A stretch of 64,000 bases of DNA from Fulvia fulva (taxonomy: Eukaryota; Ascomycota; Dothideomycetes; Mycosphaerellales; Mycosphaerellaceae): the NCBI RefSeq assembly GCF_020509005.1, contig NC_063014.1, forward strand, positions 5,394,001 through 5,458,000, written 5' to 3'. The position numbers and the translations under genes were made by a program. A model generated the notes under the pieces. It was not told the DNA's origin. It saw only the letters and a program-made list of their open reading frames with translations, and ran no database searches. This document shows, piece after piece, positions 34,084 through 43,765 of this stretch; position 1 is the stretch's first letter; each line of letters starts with the position of its first letter.

Positions 34084-35985
34084 GGGATCAGCTGAACATG
34101 TTCTACACACATACAATATTCATACATTAGCCTGCGATACCGGCAGCGAGCCTTGTCTCTCGATCTCGGCTTGCTTCATGTCGAGTGAGATGAATGTTCA
34201 GAAGAATGGCGGGGCTGTCGTTGAACGCTGCCTGTTGATAACAGTCCGTTGGCGTGTCGCAAGAATACTCACGATCTTTGCGACTGCATGCATGGTCTCT
34301 TGTATACCTTGATGCTATGAGGCACAGCATTGGGTTCCTTTATGAAGCTCACAGTGGTGCCTTTGTGAAGCTCGCAATGCTCGCAGTGCAGCTCGAAAGC
34401 GGAAAGGTGCAAAGTCTACCCTACATGTACCAATCAAGAGTGTGTCACAATCCGGAGGAACCTGGCAAAGTGCTTCGCATTGCGAGGACAGCTACGAGAG
34501 ACTTTTCCATCGATGGCGTGAATGGTGATCATGTGTTGCCCTGTGCCGTACATGTATGTTCGGTTGTCGTCCCTAATAAGTGTTGAGCTCTTGCCCTACG
34601 GCTTTGTTGAGGTTGTTGAGAGCGAAGGAGTTGCACTGCAGATTGCGAGGAAGAAGGAACCAGCGTCGAAGCGTCGCCGAGAACCCTGGTCAAAGATGGG
34701 TCTAGAACTAACAGCAGCACCCGCTCGCCGCAATCCCATCGACCTGATCTTCGACCACACCGCGCAACAAGCCATCAACATGTCAACGCGCGCATGCCTT
34801 ATCGCACACCGCACGTGTCTGCCACGCGGTGATCTGATGGCTTTCTACATGTCGCCGCGTCCGAACGCCTCACGGGAAGATGAGATGTGCGACGACTAAT
34901 CAAGAGTCGCGACAGCGAGACGGCCGGAGCTCGCGCAGTGCATAATTGTGATAAGATAGCCGCAGCTTGCAACGCGATCTTGAGCTATGCCATCTCAAGC
35001 TTCGTCTAGACGTTGTTATATGTGTTTTGCTCCTTCTCCAATGCATTCCGTGATGCTTGGAAATCACTCGGATTTCAGGCCCTGAGGCGCACTAGCCATG
35101 ATCGTCAGCGCGAGGGGCCTGCGTCTCGACATCTTAATCCAAAGCTCCCGAGCGCTCTTTATTAGCGACGCATCCTACAATATACATAGCTATACATCGT
35201 GTCCCCTGCTAGCAATTCCCCGCCCCTCCTCCGGTGCAAAGGCTCGTTTGCTGGATAGCCCCTCGCGCGTCGCGACCCATTGGTCTTTGGCTTCCGGCGC
35301 CCGACCGAACACCACCTCAGCGACACTGGGACAATTGGCGGATCTCTCCCCGGACATGCCGTGATAGATCAATCTCTAGCAAAGACGAGGTCCCTGTTAT
35401 GGAAGATCACATCCATGACCTGTCCGACCATGGTCGGCGTCGTCTCAGCTACTGCGGCACTTCACGGATCCAACAAGGTGAAGTGCCTACAATAGCATGA
35501 CCCAGACCTGATGCAGTAATAAAGAGGTTGAGAACTCCTCCTTTAATGCTTAAGCGTACCAGGAATGCCTTCGTACACTCAAAAGCATTCACTGAACACC
35601 CGGGAGACCAACGATGATGTCCACTGTTGACTACTACCACGAATCACATCTCCTGTGTCTAGACTGACCGTACCTTGGTCTCTGTGGAACTCCACGCTAC
35701 TAACTGCATGTATGCACACGTGTCCGACCTGCATCCCATGCTCCCAGTACGAGGCATCACGACATATCAAATTGAAAGGTGAGGCGTGAGGCGATCTCCG
35801 CATCGACATGAAGCGCAAGATCCAGCGCACAGGAGCTCAACGGCAGCAGATCCTGTTGAGAAGTCGGACCATGGGCAGCACTGTTATATAGAGACCGACG
35901 CACCATCTCTGGCCTCTTTCCACGATCCCGTACAACCAGCTTCACTCAGTCACTCGTTTCATCCAACCACGGCATTTCAAGCGAG
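34084..35985. other. Long divergent intergenic region
   Basis: About 1.9 kb shared upstream region of the carotenoid oxygenase (minus) and the ferritin-like gene (plus). No supported gene. A TATA-like sequence (TTATATAG, 35883-35890) lies about 100 bp before the ferritin-like ATG. Confidence 0.5.
35882..35890 (+). promoter_or_regulatory. TATA-like element of the ferritin-like gene
   Basis: GTTATATAG about 95-105 bp before the ATG at 35986, in a CT-rich leader region. Confidence 0.45.
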
Positions 35986-37087
35986 ATGTACGCCAAGATC
36001 GCCGCTGTCTCCTTCGCTGCTTTGGCAGCAGCAGCTCCTCTCGAGCAGCGCCAGTCTGGACCCAATGATGGCCAGATCCTCAATTACGCTCTTACTCTCG
36101 AGCACCTCGAGAATGAGTTCTACAGACAGGGTCTTGCCAACTACACCGCAGAGGACTTCGAGGAGGCTGGTGCCATTCCAGGTTTCTACGAGAATCTGAA
36201 GGAGATCTCGTTCGATGAGCAGACTCATGTCGAGTTTCTCAGCACTGCGCTGACAGGTAAGTGACTGGATTTGAGGCGAACAACGACGGATCATTCTCTA
36301 ATCTATGTCAGGTGCCGGCGTCACCCCAGTCCAGCCTTGCACCTATGCCTTCGGTGCTACCGATGCTGCATCCTTCCTTGCCACAGCGGCTGTCCTCGAA
36401 GCTGTCGGTGTCTCAGCATACCTCGGAGCTGCTCAATTCATCGCCAACAAGGCCTACCTGACCGCCGCAGGCTCAATCCTCACGGTCGAAGCCCGCCACT
36501 CTGCCTACCTCAACCAGCAGCAGGCACCACCAAAGTCGCCATTCCCATCGCCATTCGATGTCCCACTGGACTTTGACGAGGTCTACTCTCTTGCTGTCCA
36601 GTTTATCGTCTCCTGCCCACCAGACAACCCAACTCTCCCAGTCAAGGCTTTCCCAACCCTGACTGTCGTCGACCCAACTCACCCTGTCAAGGAGGGAGAT
36701 AAGCTGAAGCTTACTGCTTCTGAGGACGTTGATGCCGAGGCTGCTTGTAGGTTCTATAGGTCTTCCTAAGTATTGGGTCACGCTGACAAGCTTTCTACAG
36801 ACTTCATCACCATCAATGGCCCCGTCGAGGCAGATTTCGAGGGTGGTGACAATTGCTACTACGTAATTTTGCCCGAAGGTGTCCAGAAGGGACAGGAGTG
36901 AGTTGTCCAACTATTCCCTTATTCTGGTTTCACTAGCTGACTCTCTGAACTCAGGTACCTCGTCCTTACCAACGGTGAGGAGCAGCCTACTGACGACAAC
37001 ATCGTTGCTGTGGGTATCGTCAGCATCCAGGATAACCTCTATGGCAAGGGCCACCCTTCACAGGGCGAGTACCCAACACACTACTAG
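35986..37087 (+). CDS. Secreted ferritin-like (Rds1-type) protein
   Basis: Four exons, 35986-36256, 36312-36746, 36801-36897 and 36955-37087, give 311 aa; introns are 55, 54 and 57 nt and each splice keeps frame. The signal peptide (MYAKIAAVSFAALAAAAPL) is followed by DGQILNYALTLEHLENEFY, the start of the ferritin_2/Rds1 four-helix domain, and by DEQTHVEFL and TVEARHSAYL. Glu and His residues in those helices match the di-iron ligand pattern. A C-terminal beta-rich extension starts near VVDPTHPVKEGDKL. Fungal Rds1-like proteins are stress- or nutrient-responsive and cell-surface or secreted; precise chemistry is not established. Intact. Confidence 0.9.
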
Positions 37088-37426
37088 GTTAGTGATGGGT
37101 CGATAGCGAGGGAACCAAAAGTTGTGATGTCGCCATGTAAGCAGATCGATTAAATGTCCTGTACATAGTCAGTAGAAGTGATCAAGCAGCTGATGCATGC
37201 TCCATATTGGCTTGAAAGACCCTGTCATTCCGACGAGAATCCCGAACATTCACTTGCAGGTCTCGTCGAAGAAGTGTACGAGTGCAATATCATTGTGCTA
37301 TGCTACCATTCACTTCGTACTGTGAAGGTATAATGGCACACAACATTTTCACTCGTATATGTATATCTATCTACTTCCGTATTGTCCCCCTCCGCCAGCA
37401 TAACATTGTATTACCACTACGAGACC
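37088..37426. other. Intergenic, no gene seen
   Basis: About 340 bp, AT-rich near 37340-37380; serves as 3' region of the ferritin-like gene and promoter of the next. Confidence 0.4.
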
Positions 37427-37780
37427 ATGGACAGCACAATGTCGGGCAACATGAGCATGACCGTAAGCCGAAAACGCAAGGCGCCAGATGATGACCTCAG
37501 GCTTGAGGCAGCACTCAGCTCTGGCTTGAGAGTTTTACGGCTCGAGGATGATCAAGATCAGGTGAAAGAAGGCGGGCTGCTGACCCTAGAGGGAGAAGAC
37601 TTTCCGGAGGCTGCGAAGCCCATACTCAAGCCGGTCAAGTTGCCGTCTGATGGGCCGATCAGTCTTCGTCAGTATGCTGAGATCTTGGCCAAGACAGAAG
37701 CACTGGGAGAGGTCAAGGAGGAGGACGAGGAAGTACATGAAGACGATCAAGTCAGGATGGAGGGAGTTGTGATGCATTAG
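37427..37780 (+). CDS. Small acidic protein, paralogue of the gene at 38268
   Basis: Single exon, 117 aa from the ATG at 37427. It is acidic with a short basic start (SRKRKAPDD, a possible nuclear signal). The segment LLTLEGEDFPEA and then LPSDGPISLRQYAEILAK recurs in the downstream gene as PLTVEGEDYSSE and PSDGPISLNKFAQLMASS, in the same order, so the two are related by duplication. No signal peptide, no domain I recognise. It ends in a run of acidic residues (EEDEEVHEDDQ). Confidence 0.6.
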   Translation: MDSTMSGNMSMTVSRKRKAPDDDLRLEAALSSGLRVLRLEDDQDQVKEGGLLTLEGEDFPEAAKPILKPVKLPSDGPISLRQYAEILAKTEALGEVKEEDEEVHEDDQVRMEGVVMH

Positions 37781-38267
37781 ACGAGGAAGGGATTGTTCAT
37801 GGCCGCTGCACTGTGCTTCAGCTATTCTTCACACGCGTAGCAGCGAACAAAGCATAACAGGGGATGCTGTTCGCTTCAAGCCTAGCTCACAATTTGGAGC
37901 TACAGTTCTTTGTCTCCATGGATGCGAGGAAGTACAATGCCTTGTTCTCGGGATTGACTCACCGAGATCGTGAACTACCCAGCCTTGAAGTCGGCGGATC
38001 TTGAATGCATTGCCACGATGAGATGATACCGATTCCCTCGCTCTGGTGAAGACACCATAATGCATTGTACACCGCGGTATGGAGGATAAAAGACGATGCA
38101 CCGCCCGGCAGAGCTCTCATCTTCCTCCACATCAAACAAGTCAACATCTTCACCACGGAAATTTTTTCCCAGCCCACAAATTTTCGTCACAACCACTCTC
38201 CGTTGCCCGGACGAATCTCACCACGAGCAAAATCTTCAACACCACAAAGGCACCCAAATCAGGCACG
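37781..38267. other. Intergenic; resembles the region before 39917
   Basis: About 490 bp. The part 38000-38200 shares spaced short matches with 39720-39900: GAATGC..GATG..TGA(T/C)ACCGATTC, then ACACCG..(A/G)GGA(T/C)AAAA and a CAGAGCTCTCATC-like block. This suggests duplicated upstream sequence. Confidence 0.4.
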
Positions 38268-38579
38268 ATGGCACGCCATCAATGCCAAGCATCCCAAGAC
38301 GATGTTCTCGAGGTTATGCTCAGGGAAGGTATGGTAGCTCAGAACATCGTCATGGAGGAAGAAGGAGAAGACGAACCCCTAACCGTCGAAGGAGAAGACT
38401 ATTCATCCGAAATCACAGAGCCGATGGCGAGCCATCAACGCCAAGCATCCCAAGATGATGATCTCGAGACCATGCTCAGAGCCGAGATGGCAAGCCAGAA
38501 CATCGTTGTGGAAGAAGAAGAAGAAGACCTTTTGATTGTTGAAAGCGAGGACTACTCGTCCGAAGTCACAGAGCCGATG
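38268..38579 (+). repeat. Tandem 156-bp duplication inside the coding region
   Basis: Two copies, 38268-38423 and 38424-38579, an exact multiple of three, so frame is kept. The first 37 bases differ at only a few positions, meaning the copies are moderately old but still clearly alignable. Confidence 0.85.
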
Positions 38580-39086
38580 CACAGGACTTCCCCCTCCCCC
38601 TCCCCCATCTCTTCCCCCTCCGACGGCCCAATAAGTCTCAACAAGTTCGCTCAGCTAATGGCATCCTCAAAAGCTCAAGCCAGACCAAGCGACAACAGCA
38701 TCACCGCTACGCCCCGTGTGTCCCTGGCTCGTGCAGGTCCTAGCAAGACCAGAAAAGCAGTAAGTCACCGCCCCAAGTCCCGTGCTAACAAAGTTTACGA
38801 CCAGGACGAAATGGAGCCATTGCGCAAGCCGAAGGGTTTTGTGGACCAGACCAAAGCCAGAATGCTGCCACTGAACACAACTCTTTCGGTGCGAGCTGGT
38901 GTGGGGAGCTCGGCCATCTTCAACAGTCACCCCCGCAGAACGAAGGCGCGGGTTCGCAAGGAGAGGCTGGACACGTATAGCCGGCCTAAAGAGCTGTTGT
39001 GGATGACGGATGAGGAGTATAAGGAGCATGTACGGAAAGAGAGGAAGGCGCCGAGCAAGGCGGCGAAGGAGGCGATGAGGAAGTAG
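38268..39086 (+). CDS. Small acidic/basic protein with internal 52-residue duplication
   Basis: Single exon, 272 aa from the ATG at 38268. Residues 1-52 and 53-104 are a tandem duplication with a 156-bp period: MARHQCQASQDDVLEVMLRE versus MASHQRQASQDDDLETMLRA, both ending in SSE(I/V)TEPM. A Ser/Pro stretch and the shared motif PSDGPISLNKFAQLM follow, then a basic C-terminal half with FVDQTKARMLPLN, RRTKARVRKERLD and LLWMTDEEYKEHVRKERK. No signal peptide or enzyme motif; nuclear location is suggested by the basic clusters. Function unknown. In-frame upstream ATGs exist (38079) but the duplicated unit itself begins at 38268, which supports that start. Confidence 0.65.
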   Translation: MARHQCQASQDDVLEVMLREGMVAQNIVMEEEGEDEPLTVEGEDYSSEITEPMASHQRQASQDDDLETMLRAEMASQNIVVEEEEEDLLIVESEDYSSEVTEPMHRTSPSPSPISSPSDGPISLNKFAQLMASSKAQARPSDNSITATPRVSLARAGPSKTRKAVSHRPKSRANKVYDQDEMEPLRKPKGFVDQTKARMLPLNTTLSVRAGVGSSAIFNSHPRRTKARVRKERLDTYSRPKELLWMTDEEYKEHVRKERKAPSKAAKEAMRK

Positions 39087-39916
39087 ATCGTCGTGGTGGA
39101 GGGCTGCCGCGTGACTGTGTATGAATAGGTCAGAACCTGGTTTCAGCTGTGCTTTATGACTTGTATGAGTACGACAGAATACGATAGCAATAGGAATTGT
39201 ACATTACCCCTCGAGATATCTTCCCGTGCCAATTGTCTCATGTCCGCCACGATGTCTGGCTCGTATGTGATGAATGTATTTGTCCGAGGTTCTCGACACA
39301 GCCGATGTTTTGAATACGACGCTCCTATCATTTGTAGGCCATGACGGTTTAGAGGGGGTAGCATCTTCAGCAAAGCCACTGCCCGGTTCTTGAGAATGCC
39401 GTTGGGGCCGATGCATGAGCACTGAACCTGGACGGCGGAGAAAGCCGCACAGGTGCGAAGACTTACAATGTGCATGCAACACTGTGATCTTGCCTGCTGT
39501 CTTGTTCGCGCTTGAAGTCGCCACTTCCGATGAGATGTGCTGTACACCCGCTGAAGGTGCTTTGTATGGGGGGGGGGGGGCAACGAGTCCTTGCTGCGTG
39601 GAGCGGTCGGAACATCTGCTCGTTCAGCCCAGCTCTCTGCGCCTGCTGCGAAGAGGAGAGAAATCTGACAACCATACATAATTCACTGCTCATCCTTTGC
39701 TGGAGCGTCAAGTGGATCTGTCGATAGAATGCCATGATGGTATGACACCGATTCACTACTGTCAAGTGAATCTGTCGACAAGTGCCATGTAGTGAAGGTG
39801 TAAGATCGTGATAACACCGTGCACGGGACACCTGAGTAGGGACAAAACAGCATGCCTCTGCCAACAGATCTTTCATCCTCACTCTCACCCGAAAAGCTCG
39901 TATTGACCACAAGATC
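39087..39916. other. Intergenic with a poly-G run and a short direct repeat
   Basis: About 830 bp. Contains 13 consecutive G at 39568-39580 and a direct repeat GTCAAGTG(G/A)ATCTGTCGA at 39707 and 39761 (54 bp apart). The G run is a place where the assembled length is easily wrong. No gene seen. Confidence 0.55.
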
Positions 39917-40375
39917 ATGATAGGCAACACACATTCCAGCGACCCCAACTCTTCTGGAGAGCGACAAGAGCCCAAGACAAGAGGCATGACCGCAGAAGAG
40001 CGCGCGTCCTGGTTCCAGAAGGGTTACGACGACTATGGAGCCAGGTACGATGCACTCAAGAAGATTCGAGATGAGAAGAAGGCTGCTGAAGACAAGATCC
40101 GCGAAGAACAGCAAGTACTGTCGGGAACAAGTGGTGACGGAAAGGCGCAGCCCGGGATGCGTGTGCAGAATGTTGCATGTCGATGGCCATATGGTGTGAA
40201 GGAAGTCATACTGCGTCGAAGATGTTGTCTGCGAGAGACATGTGCGCCTCGTGTCGTGAGACTCGTGACTGCCGAAGCTCGATTCAGACTAGGCCACTTC
40301 GGGATGCCTCGGCTCGAGCTGCTGAACTTCGTCAGCACACAAACAACCGAACGTGCTGCTTCGGCTGTGCCAAGC
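39917..40375 (+). other. Open frame fused in frame upstream of Lcl3
   Basis: Same frame as Lcl3, starting with ATG at 39917 (MIGNTHSSDPNSSGERQEPK). The first 75 residues are charged and predicted helical (MTAEERASWFQKGYDDYGARYDALKKI..DEKKAAEDKIREEQ), then the reading becomes Arg/Cys-rich and unlike protein. It may be a small separate gene, perhaps a decayed relative of the 37.4-39.1 kb proteins given the similar upstream DNA, or a real N-terminal extension. No intron clearly separates the two. Confidence 0.35.
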
Positions 40376-41242
40376 ATGTCATGGATCCTCTCCTTCTGCG
40401 CGCCCGAGGAACATCAACCGATGAAGGACCGCCATGTCGACAACGACGAAGAGCATCACATGACAAAGGAGCATGCCCCAACATGGCAGCACAACACGTC
40501 AATACCCGCCGAAGAGGATCGCAAGCAGCTGAACCTCACGCCGTGGCTATATGCCTTGACAGGAGGAGCGGCCACAATCGGCGCCTGGAGACTTCGCAAC
40601 CGCTACTTTCGCCGCATCCCAAATGTCGGCTACCTCCTACCACACACCCTCCGCAAGCGGACCTACTTTGGCTATGTGACCAGCGTCGGAGACGGTGATG
40701 GTTTCCGCCTATACCATACACCAGGAGGTCGGCTGGCAGGCTTCACTTGGCTGCGCAAGATACCCCAGAAGAAGCAGGAGCTTAAAGACCAGACCCTCAG
40801 CGTCCGCATAGCGGGCATCGACGCTCCTGAATGCGCTCACTTCGGCAACGATGGTCAGCCTTACGGTCCAGAAGCACTAGCATGGCTGAGATCGAAGCTT
40901 GAGGGCCGCTTTGTGCGCGTGCTGCCTCACAGCAAGGACCAGTACCAACGTATTGTGGCTACGGCGTGGGTGCGGAAATGGGGCATCTTCAAGAGCGATG
41001 TTGGTCTGGAGATGCTGAAGAATGGTCTTGCTACCGTCTACGAGGCGAAGACAGGAGCCGAGTTTGGCGGGAAGAAGGACGAGTATCGTGCAGCTGAGAC
41101 GAAGGCTAGGGAGAAGAAGCTGGGAATGTGGCAGCAGCCGGGGATCGTGGATAGGGTGCTGTTTGGGAAGAAAGAGAAGAGGCATGTCGAGACGCCGAGA
41201 GAGTACAAGTCGAGGACTGCGAGACCGGAGGATGGGAAGTGA
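40376..41242 (+). CDS. lcl3: Probable Lcl3 endonuclease, SNase domain, mitochondrial membrane
   Basis: The open frame runs from 39917, but the Lcl3-like part begins with the ATG at 40376 (MSWILSFCAPEEH), giving 288 aa, close to the usual Lcl3 size. One hydrophobic segment (LTPWLYALTGGAATIGAW) is followed by the signature RIPNVGYLLPHTLRKRT, then GYVTSVGDGDGFRLYHTPGG and the staphylococcal nuclease-like core VRIAGIDAPECAHFG, YGPEALAWLRSKL and QYQRIVATAWV. Lcl3 proteins are membrane-anchored nucleases of mitochondria with a calcium-dependent SNase fold. The Asp and Arg residues expected at the active site are in place. Upstream residues 1-153 of the open frame look unrelated to Lcl3. Confidence 0.85.
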   Translation: MSWILSFCAPEEHQPMKDRHVDNDEEHHMTKEHAPTWQHNTSIPAEEDRKQLNLTPWLYALTGGAATIGAWRLRNRYFRRIPNVGYLLPHTLRKRTYFGYVTSVGDGDGFRLYHTPGGRLAGFTWLRKIPQKKQELKDQTLSVRIAGIDAPECAHFGNDGQPYGPEALAWLRSKLEGRFVRVLPHSKDQYQRIVATAWVRKWGIFKSDVGLEMLKNGLATVYEAKTGAEFGGKKDEYRAAETKAREKKLGMWQQPGIVDRVLFGKKEKRHVETPREYKSRTARPEDGK

Positions 41243-41388
41243 GTAACCCATGGGCCCCATGCTTTATCCGTCTACGCATGCAGCGCTCAGCGCTGGACTG
41301 GCCAAGCACTGTTGTTCGGAAGATGATGGCTATCTGCCAGCATGTCTCGGCGATGTCGATCTGTCCGGATCGTCGATGATACTGCCAG

Positions 41389-42142
41389 CTAGCACTTGTT
41401 CAACGCCCCAAGCTCCGCCTCCATGTCATTCGGATCGACCACCGTGAAGACATGATCCGGACAAGCAGGATTGGCACTGTCACCTATCTTGCTCCCATGC
41501 CTACGAACAAGGTTAGCCAGATGCCTCCAGAAAACACGACACGATCGGAGCCTTTGCTCTACTCACGCCACCACATTCGACCCAACCGTCAGAACAGCAC
41601 TCGCCCACTTCGATGCCGTCATCCCACTGACTTTCCCTATATCCTTCAACAAATCCTCTGACCAAGCGATGGCCTCGTCCACAGCAAAGCAGGCCACTTC
41701 TCCAATGGCAATCAGTGCTTGCCCTTCCCACTGCGCTGCAGCAGGCACAGTTCCCAGGTGCTCCGATGCAGGTGGAGGTGAGGCCCCATTGCTGGACGAG
41801 AGGATCGGAACCCAAAATCTTTTGGCAGTATGGGATGCACACGCTGTCGGCTTGCGTGGGATCGTCGGCGAAGCAGATTGGAGGGCGGTTCGGGTCGTTG
41901 TTGATGGCTTCGTCGCAGGCTTCGGGGTCGGAGTCGCAGTTGGAGGGGTCAGCTGTGATGATGGTGGGGGATGGGTCTGAGGTGGGAGTCGTGGTCGCGG
42001 CGAGCGTAGTGGGGAGAGTGGTGTTGGTCAGCAAAGTGCCGTCGCCGTCGAGGCCAGGGATACCGATCGATACTTGTGGTGCGCTTAGAACTTCGGTGAG
42101 GTTTAAAGGCACAAGAGCTACTGTCCAATTGATGGTATGCAT
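41389..42142 (-). pseudogene. Cys-rich, possibly secreted protein with one frame break
   Basis: The last exon (41389-41500) joins through a 66-nt intron (41501-41566, donor GTGAGT) to the upstream exon, linking VLTVGSNVVA to HGSKIGDSANPACPDHVFTVV and ending LNKC. Upstream, the reading QWEGQALIAIGEVACFAVDEAIAW changes frame near 41745-41755 to reach CIPYCQKILGSDPLVQQWG, CDSDPEACDEAINND and a Thr-rich leader. The break lies in TGTGCCTGCTGCAGC, where removing one base or adding two restores frame; no intron fits. About ten cysteines and a Thr/Ser linker suggest an extracellular protein, but the N-terminus (near 42142 or 42166) is not a clear signal peptide and a first exon may be missing. Family not recognised. 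Confidence 0.6.
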
Positions 42143-42655
42143 GGTTCTAGCGACGTGTTTGGACATGAATTGAGTACCTAGTGCTGCGATAAAGTGATGG
42201 GATGACCGAGACGGAAGACGGTCATATGTACTACACCGGAAAGCCATCACTCGGCTATTGCTCAATCATCCCAACCACTGTCGCCAATACGCAAAGCGAG
42301 CTTCGCAGTGCTTGCGTAGGGCACGAATATGATCTTGTAAGGCCAGCAGCGCAGATTTCACCAATTAGCAAGCAGATCGGCCGTCGCTATAGAATCTGTC
42401 TGCCACCTACCTCCATTCCCACAGCAGCACTCTGGTCGCCAACAATACCCTGCTATTTCAAGCTGGGCATCCAAGTCCTGATTGGACAGTCGATGGGGAC
42501 AAAACGCACACTCAGCCCGATCGACAAGATTCAGGGCCTTAGGGCCCACCACAGTTTGGCCCCATAGGGCGACCCTTCACCACGCAAGCCCAGTGGGTTG
42601 TCAATGATCAAGGCTGACCTGGAGATCGCAGCGCCACCTGAGGTAACACACAGAT
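42143..42655. other. Intergenic, no gene seen
   Basis: About 510 bp between two minus-strand genes. Overlapping short frames only. Confidence 0.4.
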
Positions 42656-43765
42656 CTACACGCGGAAATCTCGCAGGAACCTCCACCTCGCCTTCTCCGC
42701 CCACCCTTTGGCTCGCCACTCATTTGCTGTATGAGGGAACGGCTCGATAACGTCCAAGAGCCAGTGGTCATGCGAAAGCACAGTGAAGACTCTAGGGTCA
42801 CTATCCAGTACTGCGACCTTCTGGACTGTTGCCTGCATTTCTGCTGCGTTTAGCATGAAGCCGCCTTCTGATGGCTTGTAGAAGGGTTTGTCGATGCAGT
42901 GGCATGGGTGGGCGCTGAGGTACTTATGAGGTGCTATGGGCAGATTGTTCGATGATGGAGCTGTCGGTGGTAGAGGTTCCCACTCGTTGGGGCGAAGCTC
43001 GCCCATGTGGTGACAGACATCTCCTGCTAGGAAGATGAAGGTGTCACTGGCAGTTTCTGCTGGGTTACCTAATGTTGTCCGCGCCAGGGCGCTAATATGT
43101 CCAATGGCATGGCCTGGAGTGTTGAGCAGGTAGAAGCTGCCGTCGCCGAACCAGTCTATCGCTGCTAGCCCTGCGATGGCTAGACCGGTGGCACTGAAGT
43201 CGAGCTCGTGGAACTCCCGATCCTGGAAGACATCCCCGTTGATCAGAGAGTCCGGATTTTCTGGATAGCCAGGTAAACAATGCTTCTTGGAGCCAGGTCC
43301 CATGACGATCTTGCAAGTCTTGGGCAGACGAGTGGCGTCACCGACATGGTCGAAGTGCCAATGTGAGAGGAAGAGCGTGCTGATTATGGATGGCTCAATG
43401 TTATGAGCCTGCCGCTGATCAACAACATCAGCCTTGGTATGGATCTTGATACCCATCGCTTCGATGGCTGCCACAGCTCCTGGTCGTCAGCTCAATTGCC
43501 ATGAGCTTCGCTTGCCACTACAAGACTTACCTGCTGGAGGCAAATTCTCCCAGTCCGATCGTATACCGAGATCCCAAAGCGCCCTCGAAAGCTTCCCGCT
43601 GGCATCGACATGCTCGATCAGGAAGGACAGACAAGGCGTGTCTGAGTATGTGGTTCCTGGTATCTCTGGAGTCAAGAACGAGCTGGGAGGTACATCGAGG
43701 ACTTGGTTGGGACTGATGATTGAGACTTGCACTGTTGCAGAGCCATGAGGAATCGTCGAGGGCAT
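42656..43765 (-). CDS. Metallo-beta-lactamase-fold hydrolase
   Basis: Two exons, 43531-43765 and 42656-43479, with a 51-nt intron (GTAAGT..CTGAC..CAG), give 352 aa. The start MPSTIPHGSATVQV is preferred to upstream ATGs because the conserved-looking strand follows at once. The metal motif HxHxDH is exact: H118, H120, D122, H123 in LSHWHFDHVGD. Downstream ligands are likely GHAIGH (NTPGHAIGHIS), the Asp in FLAGDVCHH, and the C-terminal VLSHDHW. Fungal members of this type include lactonases and thioesterase-like hydrolases; the substrate is not evident. No signal peptide. Intact. Confidence 0.88.

Noticed and set aside
39087..39916. Short direct repeats as a possible CRISPR or satellite
   Set aside because: Only two imperfect copies; no array, and CRISPR is not expected in a fungus.
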